A program made the position numbers and the translations under genes. The notes under the pieces were generated by a model. It searched no databases. It saw nothing but the letters and a program-made list of their open reading frames with translations, and was not told the DNA's origin. A DNA stretch of 64,000 nucleotides from Alcaligenaceae bacterium (GTDB taxonomy: Bacteria > Pseudomonadota > Gammaproteobacteria > Burkholderiales > Burkholderiaceae_B). This document shows, piece after piece, positions 19,279 to 30,691 of this stretch. Positions within the stretch are counted from its first letter, which is position 1; each line of letters opens with the position of its first letter. The DNA is taken from positions 79,639 through 143,638 of the forward strand of contig JAUNUJ010000007.1 of the NCBI GenBank assembly GCA_030538235.1. Reading direction: 5' to 3'.

Positions 19279-21672
19279 TTGCAACACGCAGACTATATAC
19301 AGAACAATCGTTCCAATGTTTCTGAATTATTGCTATCGCAATCCCATTTAAAAGCTTTTATGCACATTTTGCTGGGGTGTTTGCTCATCCTATCCTGTGT
19401 GCTGTTTGCTTCGACGGCCCAAGCTAATTCGCGTATCGGCGAGTTTCTTACTAAGGTACAGGCGTCTGAGGTTTTTCCAGGGGCTGATGGTTTTGGTGCG
19501 GTTCAGGGTGATCCGCCTTATGCCCGAGTCTTTAAAGGCCAAGAAGCGGTTGGTTACGTATTTTTAACCACGGATATTGTGAATACCCGCGGTTATTCCA
19601 GTAAACCGATTGATACCTTAATTGCCTTGGACAACGAAGGTACGATTGTCGGCGCTAAATTAGTCGAACACCATGAGCCTATCGTTTTGATCGGTATACC
19701 AGAATCCCGAATGGTTGATTTCATTAACGGGTACGTTGGTATGAACTTGATCAAGAATCCATTACCCGTTGGTGCGCCACCGCCGGTGGATATGATTAGT
19801 GGTGCTACCGTTACCTTGATGGTTATCGGTGATAATATTCTCCGCTCTTCCAGAATTATGGGTCAAGCATACCAAATCGGTATGGCTCCTGAAGCGGCTG
19901 CTTCAGTTGCAGCGACTGAAGCAGCGGTAGAAGTGACGTCTCAAGTGATTAATCCTGATTTACTTGAAATTAAGTCTTGGGATACCTTATTAGAAGAGGG
20001 TGCAATCGCCAATTTAGATATTAATGTTGGCGAGGTCAATCAGCTCTTCATCGACTCTGGTCGACGTGGTGGCGATCGTAAGCAACAGGCCGGTGCTCCC
20101 GAAGATAATTTTGTTGATTTATATGCTGCAGTGGTTTCTGTCCCGACGATTGGTCGCAGTCTCTTAGGTGAGTCCGAGTTTGAATATATGCAGTCCCGGC
20201 TCAAAGAGGGACAGCAGGCAATTCTGCTCGCCGGTAATGGCATCTACTCTTTTAAAGGCTCTGGTTATGTACGCGGCGGTATTTTTGACCGTTTCGATAT
20301 TATTCAGGGCGAACATAGTTTCCGTTTTACCGACTTAGAGCATAGACGTCTTTATGATGTGAGAGCAGAGGGCGCACCTCGCTTTAAAGAAGTTGGTATA
20401 TTTTTTGTTTCTGAAGAATATGATTTCTTCAATGCAGTTGAGCCTTGGCGCTTACAATTATTGATTCAACGTGAAATTTCGGTTCACGAAAAGATTTTTA
20501 TACCGGTTGAATTAAACTATCATTTGCCTGCCATCTATACTATGGATGATCCTGCAGCGCCTGTGGTTGCTCAACAACCTGCGACAGCTCCTGCTGCAAC
20601 AACTGCTCCTCAAGCCGCAGCGAGCGGACCGGTTCAGCATGAAGCAACTAGCCATGCGCAAATGTTTGACGATGAAGTGCCTTTATGGCAGATCATTTGG
20701 AAATCAAAAATGCCGCAGATTATCGTCGTTGTCTTGTCGTTAATTGTGCTTGGTTTTGTCTTCTTCTTCCAACATGCTCTGGTCAAACGTGAGAAGCTAT
20801 ACACTTACTTCCGCACAGGCTTCCTGTTATTTAGCTTGTTTTATATCGGTTGGTACGCCAATGCGCAATTATCAGTGGTTAACGTCTTGACCTTTACCAC
20901 CTCATTGCGGACAGAGTTTAGCTGGGAGTACTTCCTGATGGATCCCATTGTCTTTATCCTCTGGTGTGCAACTGCTATCTCCATGATTTTCTGGAACCGT
21001 GGCGCCTTCTGTGGTTGGTTATGTCCATTCGGTTCGCTACAGGAATTACTTAATAAAGCGGCTAAAAAGCTTGGTATCAAGCAGATTAAAGTACCTTATG
21101 CGATTCACCATCGTGCCGCAGCGATTAAGTATGTCATCTTTATTGCTTTATTTGGATTCTCCTTATATGACTTGGCCTTTGCTGAAAAAATGGCCGAAGT
21201 GGAACCATTTAAAACAGCCATTATCTTGAAGTTCTTGCGTAGCTGGCCATTCGTAACTTTCGCCGTCTTATTATTGGTTGCTGGTTTATTTATCGAGCGA
21301 TTCTACTGCCGTTACTTATGTGCTCTAGGCGCCGGCTTGGCTATTCCTTCGAGATTACGTATTTTTGATTGGTTACGTCGCTACAAGATGTGTGGTGATC
21401 CATGTCAACGTTGTGCGGTCGAGTGTCCGGTTGATGCGATTACACCCGAAGGTCCTATTGAGCCTAACGAATGTATCCAGTGTTTACATTGTCAGATGTT
21501 ATATCTGCATGAGAAAAAATGCCCTGAATTAATTCAACGTTCGGCTAAACGTCGTCGTCGTCCGGCACCCGGCACTGAGGCTAAGCAAGAACCAGTCTTC
21601 ACTGAAGAGGTATTACGCTTTATGCCTAATGCTACTGCGTTTGAAGCAAAACCTAAACAAGTAAAAGAATGA
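19279..21672 (+). CDS. nosR: NosR, membrane flavo-iron-sulfur regulator/electron donor for N2O reductase
   Basis: A polytopic membrane protein needed for expression and electron supply of N2O reductase. From N- to C-terminus: a signal/anchor helix (28-50), a periplasmic FMN-binding domain with flavinylation motif SGATVT (about 174-179), an Ala/Pro/Thr-rich linker (about 424-462), several transmembrane helices with CGWLCP and CRYLC motifs, and a cytoplasmic ferredoxin domain (CGDPCQRCAVECP, CIQCLHC). The TTG at 19279 is chosen because GGAGAG stands just before it; an ATG at residue 28 is an alternative. Length is 797 residues, slightly above average because of the linker. Confidence 0.95.
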   Translation: MQHADYIQNNRSNVSELLLSQSHLKAFMHILLGCLLILSCVLFASTAQANSRIGEFLTKVQASEVFPGADGFGAVQGDPPYARVFKGQEAVGYVFLTTDIVNTRGYSSKPIDTLIALDNEGTIVGAKLVEHHEPIVLIGIPESRMVDFINGYVGMNLIKNPLPVGAPPPVDMISGATVTLMVIGDNILRSSRIMGQAYQIGMAPEAAASVAATEAAVEVTSQVINPDLLEIKSWDTLLEEGAIANLDINVGEVNQLFIDSGRRGGDRKQQAGAPEDNFVDLYAAVVSVPTIGRSLLGESEFEYMQSRLKEGQQAILLAGNGIYSFKGSGYVRGGIFDRFDIIQGEHSFRFTDLEHRRLYDVRAEGAPRFKEVGIFFVSEEYDFFNAVEPWRLQLLIQREISVHEKIFIPVELNYHLPAIYTMDDPAAPVVAQQPATAPAATTAPQAAASGPVQHEATSHAQMFDDEVPLWQIIWKSKMPQIIVVVLSLIVLGFVFFFQHALVKREKLYTYFRTGFLLFSLFYIGWYANAQLSVVNVLTFTTSLRTEFSWEYFLMDPIVFILWCATAISMIFWNRGAFCGWLCPFGSLQELLNKAAKKLGIKQIKVPYAIHHRAAAIKYVIFIALFGFSLYDLAFAEKMAEVEPFKTAIILKFLRSWPFVTFAVLLLVAGLFIERFYCRYLCALGAGLAIPSRLRIFDWLRRYKMCGDPCQRCAVECPVDAITPEGPIEPNECIQCLHCQMLYLHEKKCPELIQRSAKRRRRPAPGTEAKQEPVFTEEVLRFMPNATAFEAKPKQVKE

Positions 21673-21697
21673 TAAATAGTCTGGGGTTCTATTTATC
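21671..21697 (+). other. Stem-loop between nosR and nosZ
   Basis: GATAAATAG pairs perfectly with CTATTTATC around a 9-base loop; the first base overlaps the nosR stop region. No T-run follows. It may stabilise or define the 5' end of a separate nosZ message. Confidence 0.45.
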
Positions 21698-21743
21698 GTC
21701 AATCATCGTGCATCATGCACATTAATTAAAGAGGTCTACAACT

Positions 21744-23681
21744 ATGAAAGATCAGCAAGACAATCAGCCAATCCTTGAGATGAAGCGCCGCCGCTTTTTA
21801 GGCGCGGCAGCTGCAACAGGTGCAGCCGGCTTTGCCGGTGGCGTCGGTTTGCCAAAAGTGTTTGGTGCCAAGGAAGCTCATGCGCAAGCTAAAGGCGCTG
21901 AAGGCGGTTTAGATAACAATGTCGGTCCAGGTGAATTGGACGAGTACTACGCATTTAACTCCGGCGGTCAATCAGGCGAAATCCGTATTTTGGGTTTACC
22001 CTCTATGCGTGAATTCATGCGTATTCCGGTCTTCAATATGTGTAGCGCGACCGGATGGGGCCGCACTAACGAGAGCTTAGAGGTTCTTAATGGCAATATC
22101 ACACCGGAAACTCGTCAGTTCCTAAAAGATCAGAACCTCCTTTGCTTGCCAAACGGTGACGCGCATCACCCGCACATGTCATTTACTGACCAAACTTATG
22201 ATGGTCGCTATATCTACATTAATGACAAGGCTAACAACCGTGTTGCTCGTGTTCGTTGTGATGTGATGAAAACTGACAAAATCGTTGAATTACCTAACGT
22301 GTCAGCGGTTCACGGTTTGCGTCCACAGCGTTACCCTAAGACCGGTTACGTATTTTGTAATGGTGAGCATATTATCCCACTACCAAATGATGGTTCAGTG
22401 ATGGATAACCCACAAGAGAATTTCTTTGCTGTGTACACCGCAGTTGATGGTGAGACCATGGAAATCGCTTGGCAGGTAAAAGTCGACGGTAACCTCGATA
22501 ACGGTGATGCGGATTACCAGGGTAAATACTCTTTCGCAACTTGCTATAACTCAGAGCAGGGTGTTACCTTAGCCGAGTCTGCTGCTAACGAGCAAGACTG
22601 GGTGGTAGTATTTAACATCAAACGCATTGAAGAAGCTATCGAAAAGGGCGATTACGAGGAGATCGGTGGTTGTAAAATGGTCGATGGACGTCATGGTTCA
22701 CCATATACTCGTTATATTCCGGTACCTAACTCACCGCACGGTTGTAACGCCGCGCCGGATGGTATCCATATTGCACTAAACGGTAAGGTTTCTCCAACTG
22801 TTACTTTAATTGACGTGCGTACTTTAGACGATTTGTTTGATGACAAAATCGAACCACGTGATTGTGTAGTTGCTGAGCCTCAGTTAGGTTTAGGCCCTCT
22901 ACACACCGCCTTTGATGGTCGCGGCAATGCCTACACCACGCTCTTTATTGACAGCCAGATGGTCAAATGGAATATCGACTTAGCTAGACGTCAATACGCT
23001 GGTGAAGACGTCGATCCGATTATTCAGAAGCTTGACGTTCACTATCAGCCGGGCCATAACCACTCAACCATGGGTGAAACCAAGGACGCTGATGGTAAGT
23101 GGTTAGTCTCTTTGAACAAGTTCTCTAAAGACCGTTTCCTTAACGTCGGTCCATTAAAGCCTGAAAACGATCAGTTAATTGATATTTCCGGTGATGAAAT
23201 GAGACTGGTAGCTGACGTGCCGAGCTTTGCTGAGCCGCACGATATGCTTTTAGTTCACCGTTCAGTGGTTAACCCGAGAAATATTTGGGATCGTAATGAC
23301 CCTCAATGGGAAACTGCCAGAAAGCAGGCGGAGGCCGATGGCGTTAACCTTGATTCAGATAACAAGGTAATCAAAGACGGCGATAAGGTTCGCGTTTATA
23401 TGACAGCGACTGCTCCTCAGTTTGGTCTCAGCCAGTTCGAAGTTAACCAAGGCGACGAAGTCACTGTTTATGTCACTAACGTTGAGGTAATTGAAGACTT
23501 GTGTCACGGCTTTACGCTAGAAGGTCATGGTATCGCTATGGAGGTTTCTCCTGGTCAGACTTCTTCAGTAACCTTTAGAGCGACTCGCCCAGGCGTTCAG
23601 TGGTACTATTGCCAGTGGTTCTGCCATGCCTTACATATGGAAATGTCCGGCCAGATGCTGGTTCATCCTAAAAAGGCATAA
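21744..23681 (+). CDS. nosZ: Nitrous-oxide reductase, clade I (Tat-exported)
   Basis: The periplasmic copper enzyme reducing N2O to N2. The 645-residue precursor has a twin-arginine signal (KRRRFLGAA, within 1-50), so it belongs to the Tat-dependent clade I. A seven-bladed propeller with CuZ histidines follows (for example DAHHPHMS near 140, and HNHS). The C-terminal cupredoxin domain holds CuA ligands H588, C623, C627, H631 and M634 ([12 protein letters not shown]). Ribosome site AGAGG precedes ATG. Confidence 0.98.
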   Translation: MKDQQDNQPILEMKRRRFLGAAAATGAAGFAGGVGLPKVFGAKEAHAQAKGAEGGLDNNVGPGELDEYYAFNSGGQSGEIRILGLPSMREFMRIPVFNMCSATGWGRTNESLEVLNGNITPETRQFLKDQNLLCLPNGDAHHPHMSFTDQTYDGRYIYINDKANNRVARVRCDVMKTDKIVELPNVSAVHGLRPQRYPKTGYVFCNGEHIIPLPNDGSVMDNPQENFFAVYTAVDGETMEIAWQVKVDGNLDNGDADYQGKYSFATCYNSEQGVTLAESAANEQDWVVVFNIKRIEEAIEKGDYEEIGGCKMVDGRHGSPYTRYIPVPNSPHGCNAAPDGIHIALNGKVSPTVTLIDVRTLDDLFDDKIEPRDCVVAEPQLGLGPLHTAFDGRGNAYTTLFIDSQMVKWNIDLARRQYAGEDVDPIIQKLDVHYQPGHNHSTMGETKDADGKWLVSLNKFSKDRFLNVGPLKPENDQLIDISGDEMRLVADVPSFAEPHDMLLVHRSVVNPRNIWDRNDPQWETARKQAEADGVNLDSDNKVIKDGDKVRVYMTATAPQFGLSQFEVNQGDEVTVYVTNVEVIEDLCHGFTLEGHGIAMEVSPGQTSSVTFRATRPGVQWYYCQWFCHALHMEMSGQMLVHPKKA

Positions 23682-23695
23682 TTGAGTGAGAATGT

Positions 23696-25003
23696 ATGAC
23701 TTTATTTAGATGGAAACGTCTTTTAAGTCTAGCCTCAAGTGGATTGTTGAGTGTGTTGATGGTGCACTCAATAGCCCATGGTGCTGTGCATGTACTTCAG
23801 GAGGGCGATGATTTACAAGCCACCCTGGACGCTGCACAGCCCGGTGATACGATACAATTAAAATCAGGTCAATATGAGGGTCAGTTTGTCGTAGAGGTCG
23901 ACAATCTGACCCTTATTGGTCCTGAGGATCACAGTGCTGTACTTAAAGGCCCCCGCGAGGGAAGAACTCTTTGGATTAAAAGCGAGGATGTGACAGTTAG
24001 CAACTTAACCGTTAGCGATTCAGGTCTGAGTTTATCTCGCATGGATGCCGGTGTTTTTCTAGACAAGACCGCAAGCCGAGCCTTGGTTGAAAATAACCGA
24101 ATACTTAATAATCTGATAGGGGTTTATATCTGGGGACCGCAAGAAGCAGTGGTTCAGAAAAATTACATATCGGGTACTAATGAATTGCGTATGTCAGAGC
24201 GCGGTAATGGTGTCACCATTTGGAATTCACCCGGTAGTAAAGTACTAAACAATGACATTATTAACGGTCGTGACGGTATTTTCTCCAATACCAGTAAGTT
24301 TAATGTCTTTTCCGGCAATACCTTTAGAGACTTACGCTATGGCGTGCATTATATGTACACCAATGACAGTGTGGTTTCGGATAATGTCTCAATAGACAAT
24401 GACATTGGCTATGCAATTATGTTCTCCGAACGCATTGAGGTTTTGCGCAACATCACGATAAATAGCAAGGACCAAGGCGTGATGATGAATTATGCCAATC
24501 ACTCCCGTGTCGAAGATAATGCGGTCCACAAGGCCGAAAAATGCGTTTATTTCTATAACGCCAATATCAATCACATTACCAATAATCATTTTGAGCAATG
24601 CGAGATTGGAGTTCACTACACCGGTGCAGCTCAAGGTAATCAAATTTATAATAATTCCTTTGTCTATAACCAGACTCAGGTTAAGTACGTTGGAACACGC
24701 TACGAAGACTGGACTCATGAGGACAGAGGCAATTACTGGAGCGATCATAGCGGTTTTGATTTAAATGGAGACGGGGTCTCCGACACTGCTTATCGTCCAA
24801 ATGATATTATCGATCAGGTGGTCTGGCGTGCACCGAGTAGTCGAATCTTACTTAATAGTCCAGCGGTAGCGATTGTGCGTTGGGCGCAATCACAATTTCC
24901 CGCCATATTACCGGGCGGTCTGATGGATACGGCACCGATTATGCTGATGCCCGAGAGTGCGACTTATAAAAAATTACAGGAGTTGTTGAATGAGCGCAAA
25001 TGA
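23696..25003 (+). CDS. nosD: NosD, periplasmic copper-insertion protein of N2O reductase
   Basis: A periplasmic right-handed beta-helix protein required for CuZ assembly, working with the NosFY transporter. The 435 residues begin with a signal peptide (about 1-29) followed by many parallel beta-helix (CASH-type) repeats rich in N and G, such as LVENNRILNNLIGVYIWG and HSRVEDNAVHKAEK. It starts 14 bases after nosZ and overlaps nosF by 14 bases, indicating one transcript. Confidence 0.95.
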   Translation: MTLFRWKRLLSLASSGLLSVLMVHSIAHGAVHVLQEGDDLQATLDAAQPGDTIQLKSGQYEGQFVVEVDNLTLIGPEDHSAVLKGPREGRTLWIKSEDVTVSNLTVSDSGLSLSRMDAGVFLDKTASRALVENNRILNNLIGVYIWGPQEAVVQKNYISGTNELRMSERGNGVTIWNSPGSKVLNNDIINGRDGIFSNTSKFNVFSGNTFRDLRYGVHYMYTNDSVVSDNVSIDNDIGYAIMFSERIEVLRNITINSKDQGVMMNYANHSRVEDNAVHKAEKCVYFYNANINHITNNHFEQCEIGVHYTGAAQGNQIYNNSFVYNQTQVKYVGTRYEDWTHEDRGNYWSDHSGFDLNGDGVSDTAYRPNDIIDQVVWRAPSSRILLNSPAVAIVRWAQSQFPAILPGGLMDTAPIMLMPESATYKKLQELLNERK

Positions 25004-25892
25004 GTTAGTTTGCCTTGAAAAAGTCAAAATGCGTTATGGTAAACGCACTGTAATTCATTCTTTAGATATGGTGTTACGAGAGGGCGAATGCGTGGCCCTA
25101 GCCGGCCATAATGGCGCGGGCAAAAGCACCGTGATGAAATTAATTCTGGGCTTAATCAGTCCCAGTGAGGGTGAGGTTCGCTTACTAGGACATCAGGCTT
25201 CCGGTCGTCAATCGGTCAAACTGCGTTTTGATATTGGTTATTTACCCGAGGTGGTCTCGCTTTATCCCAATCTGACCGGTAGAGAAACGTTGGATTTTTA
25301 TGCGGAGCTTAAGCAGGTCAAGGACAAATCCTATCCTCAATTACTGGCTAAAGTCGGTATTGCAAATGCGGCGAGACAGCGTGTTAATACCTACTCAAAG
25401 GGTATGAAGCAGCGTCTGGCTTTAGCGCAGGCGATGCTCGGTGAGCCTAAAATTTTGTTGTTTGATGAACCCACGACCGGCTTGGACCCCGCGTCTCGAC
25501 AGCAGTTTTACGATATTATTCGCGAACTTCGTGAGCGTGGCGCGACGATTTTGTTGTGCACTCACGCCTTGACTGAGCTTGAGGGTAATGTCGATAGAGT
25601 GGTGGTGATGAATCAGGGCGAAAAGGTCGCTGACGGTAGCTTGGATAGTCTACGCTCCGAGAGTGGCCTAACCTATCGTATTCAGATTAAAACCGCCACC
25701 GATAATCCACCGGAGACGGGTCATCAATGGCAAAGAATTGATGCCAATATTTATCGATTTAATTGTGAACAAAACGAGAAAATGTCATTGCTTAGCAGCC
25801 TAGTACAAAATCCCCAAGTGCTTGATGTCAATACGCATGCACCGAGCTTAGATGAAATTTATGCGCATTATTTAAGAAGAGAGGATGTATGA
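24990..25892 (+). CDS. nosF: NosF, ABC transporter ATP-binding protein
   Basis: The cytoplasmic ATPase of the NosDFY complex for copper-site maturation of NosZ. It has Walker A GHNGAGKST (39-47), the signature YSKGMKQRLALAQ, Walker B ILLFDEPTTGLDP and a switch histidine in CTHALTELEG. The C-terminal 80 residues are a typical NosF extension. At 300 residues it is full length. The start is inside the end of nosD and the stop overlaps nosY. Confidence 0.96.
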   Translation: MSANELVCLEKVKMRYGKRTVIHSLDMVLREGECVALAGHNGAGKSTVMKLILGLISPSEGEVRLLGHQASGRQSVKLRFDIGYLPEVVSLYPNLTGRETLDFYAELKQVKDKSYPQLLAKVGIANAARQRVNTYSKGMKQRLALAQAMLGEPKILLFDEPTTGLDPASRQQFYDIIRELRERGATILLCTHALTELEGNVDRVVVMNQGEKVADGSLDSLRSESGLTYRIQIKTATDNPPETGHQWQRIDANIYRFNCEQNEKMSLLSSLVQNPQVLDVNTHAPSLDEIYAHYLRREDV

Positions 25893-26716
25893 GGCAAGTC
25901 CTGTCTATTAGTATGAAAGAAATCCGTGACGGCCTAAGAAACCGTTGGGTTTTAGCGACCACGTTATTGTTGGTAATTTTTGCTCTGGTGTTGGGTCTTT
26001 TAGGGACTGCACCGACCGGTACGGTTAAGGTTGATCCTTTGACCGTGACGTTAGTCAGTTTATCAAGTTTATCGATTTTCCTGATTCCTTTAATTGCCTT
26101 ATTACTGAGCTATGACGCCATTGTCGGCGAGATTGAGCGCGGCACCATGTCCTTATTGCTCAGCTATCCGGTGGCGCGTTGGCATGTGTTGGCCGGTAAA
26201 TTTATTGGTCATGTGATTATCTTGGCTATCGCAACAGTCGTGGGTTATGGGATTGCCGGCTTAGTGCTGCATTATATTTACGGCTCCAGTACCGAGGCGT
26301 GGATGGATTTCTCCAAAATGATTGCTTTGAGCATCTTTTTGGGAGCCAGTTTTTTAAGCGTGGGATATTTGTTAAGTACCTTAGTAAAAGAGCGTGCAAC
26401 AGCTGCCGGTTTGGCACTTTTTGTCTGGCTCTTTATGGTGGTGATTTTTGATATGGCGCTGATTGGTATTTTAGTAGCCGATACTCAGCAAACCATTACT
26501 GCCGATACGCTGAATTATATTTTATTATTTAATCCGGCTGATATTTACCGTCTGTTGAACCTAGTTGATTCTGAAAATACCTCGCTGTTTGCAGGTATGG
26601 CAGGGTTAAGTGAACAGATGAATTTACGTGTTAGTATTTTATATAGTGCGTTAACCCTATGGGTGATTGTGCCCTTTATTATGGCTGTGATGGTATTTAA
26701 CCGTAAGCAGTTATAA
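25889..26716 (+). CDS. nosY: NosY, ABC transporter permease
   Basis: The membrane partner of NosF (275 residues). It has about six transmembrane helices and the ABC-2 style segment SYDAIVGEIERGTMSLLLSYPVARWHVLAGKF near residues 72-105. It overlaps nosF by 4 bases (ATGA), so translation is coupled. The large extracytoplasmic loop before the last helix likely contacts NosD. Confidence 0.95.
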   Translation: MRQVLSISMKEIRDGLRNRWVLATTLLLVIFALVLGLLGTAPTGTVKVDPLTVTLVSLSSLSIFLIPLIALLLSYDAIVGEIERGTMSLLLSYPVARWHVLAGKFIGHVIILAIATVVGYGIAGLVLHYIYGSSTEAWMDFSKMIALSIFLGASFLSVGYLLSTLVKERATAAGLALFVWLFMVVIFDMALIGILVADTQQTITADTLNYILLFNPADIYRLLNLVDSENTSLFAGMAGLSEQMNLRVSILYSALTLWVIVPFIMAVMVFNRKQL

Positions 26717-26732
26717 GCTTCGGAGCTTTTAG

Positions 26733-27308
26733 ATGAAAATGAGATTTAAGATTATCAGTGCCTTGTTGTTAAGTGTCAGTCTAGTTGCTTGTAAGCCAAG
26801 CACTGAGTCTGTAGAAGTGCCTTTGGCAGCTCAATTTAGTGATGATGCAACCGGGCATTTCTGTCATATGTTCTTGTCTGAGCATGACGGTCCTAAAGCT
26901 CATTTATTTTTAGCCGGCCAAGAAGAGCCTGTTTGGTTTACCGAAGTTAATCAGCTCTTTGCTTTCCGCCTATTGCCCGAAGAGCCTAAAAACGTTGTTG
27001 CGATGTATGTTAACGACGCTTCCGGCGTCCAGGATTGGACCGATCACAGTGTGAACAAAAACTGGCTAGATGCCAAAACTGCTTTCTATGTGATTGAAAG
27101 TTCGTTTATCGGTGGTATGGGTAGTAGTGATGCCTTGCCATTCAAAGATCGCGCTGCTGCTGAAGCGTACACTGCAGATAACGGCGGTCGCGTGGTGAGT
27201 TTTGATGAAATGCCGGAGTCCTTTGTGTTTCAACAACCACTTCAATCGCATGCTGAACAGGGTGCTCATGACCCTGCAGCGAGCGAGAGCGCTCATCAAA
27301 ATCACTAA
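26733..27308 (+). CDS. nosL: NosL, copper-delivery lipoprotein
   Basis: An outer- or inner-leaflet anchored periplasmic lipoprotein that passes Cu(I) to apo-NosZ. The 191-residue product has a lipobox LVAC (cysteine about residue 20) and the NosL core with CHMFLSEHDGPKAHLFL (a Cys-x-Met-type copper site), then DWTDHSVNKNWLDAKTAFYV. The His-rich tail (HAEQGAHDPAASESAHQNH) may hold extra metal sites. Confidence 0.92.
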   Translation: MKMRFKIISALLLSVSLVACKPSTESVEVPLAAQFSDDATGHFCHMFLSEHDGPKAHLFLAGQEEPVWFTEVNQLFAFRLLPEEPKNVVAMYVNDASGVQDWTDHSVNKNWLDAKTAFYVIESSFIGGMGSSDALPFKDRAAAEAYTADNGGRVVSFDEMPESFVFQQPLQSHAEQGAHDPAASESAHQNH

Positions 27309-27320
27309 ATTTAAATCAGC

Positions 27321-28337
27321 ATGAAGCAGCCTTTTCAAACTAAGCGTCGTCAAATTCTCGGCGTGTTTTTCAGTTCAATGGCATTATCACAAATGCCATT
27401 GGCTGCCTTAGCCGCAAACAAACAAAAATCCGAATCTATTGAGCTATTCGAGTGGCAGGGTATTGCTTTAGGCGCTGATGCGCAGCTTAAGATTTACCAC
27501 GAAGATAAACTGGAAGTACAACATCTTCTTGATGCCATTATGCAAGAGGTGGCCAGACAAGAGCGTTTATTTAGTTTATACCGCGAAGATAGTGTGATCA
27601 GTCGTTTGAATCAAGCGGGTGAAGTCAGTGATTTTGCTCATGATTTTTACTGGCTTATGTCTTTAGCCGATGAATATGTCAAATTAACCGGTGGTGTCTT
27701 TGACCCGACGGTTCAGATCCTCTGGGAAAGTTATAGAGACTATCTTGTTGAGCATCCTCAGGCGAGTTCAGAGGAATTGGCAAAAGAGATTGCCAAGGTT
27801 CAACCTTTAATCGGGTGGGATGGCATTCAACTGGGGTCTAATCATATCCGCTTGGCAAAACCCGGACAGCGTATTACGCTAAATGGCATTGCACAAGGTT
27901 TTATTACTGATAGAGTGACGGATTTGTTGCGACAACGGGGCATCGAACATGCCTTAATCAATATGGGCGAGATCCGTGGTTTAGTGCCAACTGATAAGAC
28001 ACCATGGACCTTGGGTATTGCCGATCCTGAGGATGCCACTGAGTTTCTTAAAAAGATCGAATTGGGTAATCAGGCCATGGCAACGTCTTCCTCCCGAGGC
28101 AGCTATCTAAGTTATGAAAAGAATATCGGTCATATCTTTGATCCTGCAACCTCGCGAACCGATGAACGCTATTTAAGTGTGACGGTGCGTGCCCCAACGG
28201 CTGCGCAGGCAGATGCCTTAGCGACGGCATTTTCGATTATGTCTGTTGAAGCGATTGAGGGTGTTTTAAAGCAACTTAGCGGTGTCTCTGTGTGGATTTT
28301 AGATCAAAGTCGACAATGGATTGAATTAAACACTTAG
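27321..28337 (+). CDS. nosX: NosX, ApbE-type FAD:protein FMN transferase
   Basis: A periplasmic flavin transferase that attaches FMN to a threonine of NosR. The 338 residues start with a Tat-like signal (TKRRQILGVFFSS). ApbE features are LFSLYREDSVISRLNQAG, GGVFDPTVQILW, TLNGIAQGFITDRV and the C-terminal HIFDPATSR. It closes the nosRZDFYLX order. The SGATVT target motif is present in the NosR of this cluster. Confidence 0.93.
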   Translation: MKQPFQTKRRQILGVFFSSMALSQMPLAALAANKQKSESIELFEWQGIALGADAQLKIYHEDKLEVQHLLDAIMQEVARQERLFSLYREDSVISRLNQAGEVSDFAHDFYWLMSLADEYVKLTGGVFDPTVQILWESYRDYLVEHPQASSEELAKEIAKVQPLIGWDGIQLGSNHIRLAKPGQRITLNGIAQGFITDRVTDLLRQRGIEHALINMGEIRGLVPTDKTPWTLGIADPEDATEFLKKIELGNQAMATSSSRGSYLSYEKNIGHIFDPATSRTDERYLSVTVRAPTAAQADALATAFSIMSVEAIEGVLKQLSGVSVWILDQSRQWIELNT

Positions 28338-28360
28338 TCTAATTGATTTAAGCATAAATT

Positions 28361-28399
28361 AAATCAGGGTCTCAGTGAGTTGCACTAAGGCCCTGATTT
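28361..28399. terminator. Terminator between nosX and fghA (convergent)
   Basis: AAATCAGGG faces CCCTGATTT across a 21-base loop, in the gap between two converging genes. T-rich sequence follows on the plus strand. Probably shared by both transcripts. Confidence 0.7.
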
Positions 28400-28420
28400 G
28401 TTATTTAACGACGCTATTAT

Positions 28421-29248
28421 TTATTGCAGCTTTTCGGCGTGATAGGCGATATGCTCAGCGATAAAACTGGAAATAAAGTAGTAGCTATGGTTGTAGCCTT
28501 GGTGATAGCGAATATCCGCAGCAATGCCGGCATCGGCGCAAGCTTTTTCCAGTAGCGGGGTGCGTAATTGCTCTTCGTAGAAGTTATCAGCAAGCCCCTG
28601 GTCCACAAGTAAACTACGTACACGCGCCCCATTTTCAATTAATCTGACTGCATCGTATTGCTTCCAAGCATCCTGATCATCACCTAAATAAGCACCTAAG
28701 GCTTTATGACCCCAAGGCACTTGAGTGGGTGAGACAATCGGTGAGAAAGCCGAGACACTGGTATAAAATGCCGGGTTTTTGAGTGCTAGCACCAAAGCAC
28801 CGTGACCGCCCATGGAGTGACCGCAGATTGATTGCTTATCGCTGACTGGGAAGTGTTCACGAATTAAGGCCGGCAGTTCTTCGACAATATAATCATACAT
28901 GCGGTAGTGCTTAGCCCAAGGTTGTTGGGTAGCATTGACATAGAAACCTGCCCCTTGGCCCAAATCATAGGCGTCGTCATCTGCAATTTCATCACCGCGT
29001 GGGCTAGTATCAGGGCAAACGACAATCAGACCCTGTTCAGCGGCATAGCGATGAAAACCTGCTTTAGTGATAAAGTTTTGTTCATTGCAAGTGAGACCGG
29101 AGAGCCAGTAAAGCACAGGCAATTTTTTATCTTTAGCTTGAGGCGGGAGATAAATCGCAAACTTCATTGGACAAGACAAGACCTCGGATTGGTGTTCCCA
29201 GACTTCTTGAGAGCCGCCAAAAACTAAGTGTTGTTCCTTTTGTTCCAT
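28421..29248 (-). CDS. fghA: S-formylglutathione hydrolase
   Basis: Hydrolyses S-formylglutathione to formate and glutathione, the second step of glutathione-dependent formaldehyde oxidation. The 275-residue esterase-D fold protein has the nucleophile S145 in GHSMGGHGA, the oxyanion segment LSGLTCNEQNF, and the catalytic histidine in QGYNHSYYFI near the C-terminus. It starts 13 bases after frmA, so the pair forms an operon. Confidence 0.96.
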   Translation of the reverse strand: MEQKEQHLVFGGSQEVWEHQSEVLSCPMKFAIYLPPQAKDKKLPVLYWLSGLTCNEQNFITKAGFHRYAAEQGLIVVCPDTSPRGDEIADDDAYDLGQGAGFYVNATQQPWAKHYRMYDYIVEELPALIREHFPVSDKQSICGHSMGGHGALVLALKNPAFYTSVSAFSPIVSPTQVPWGHKALGAYLGDDQDAWKQYDAVRLIENGARVRSLLVDQGLADNFYEEQLRTPLLEKACADAGIAADIRYHQGYNHSYYFISSFIAEHIAYHAEKLQ

Positions 29249-29261
29249 CTAGACCTCCAAA

Positions 29262-30691
<1,430 letters not shown>

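Noticed and set aside
24389-24764. Overlapping frames on both strands inside nosD
   Set aside because: They arise from the repetitive beta-helix coding sequence and have no initiation signals.
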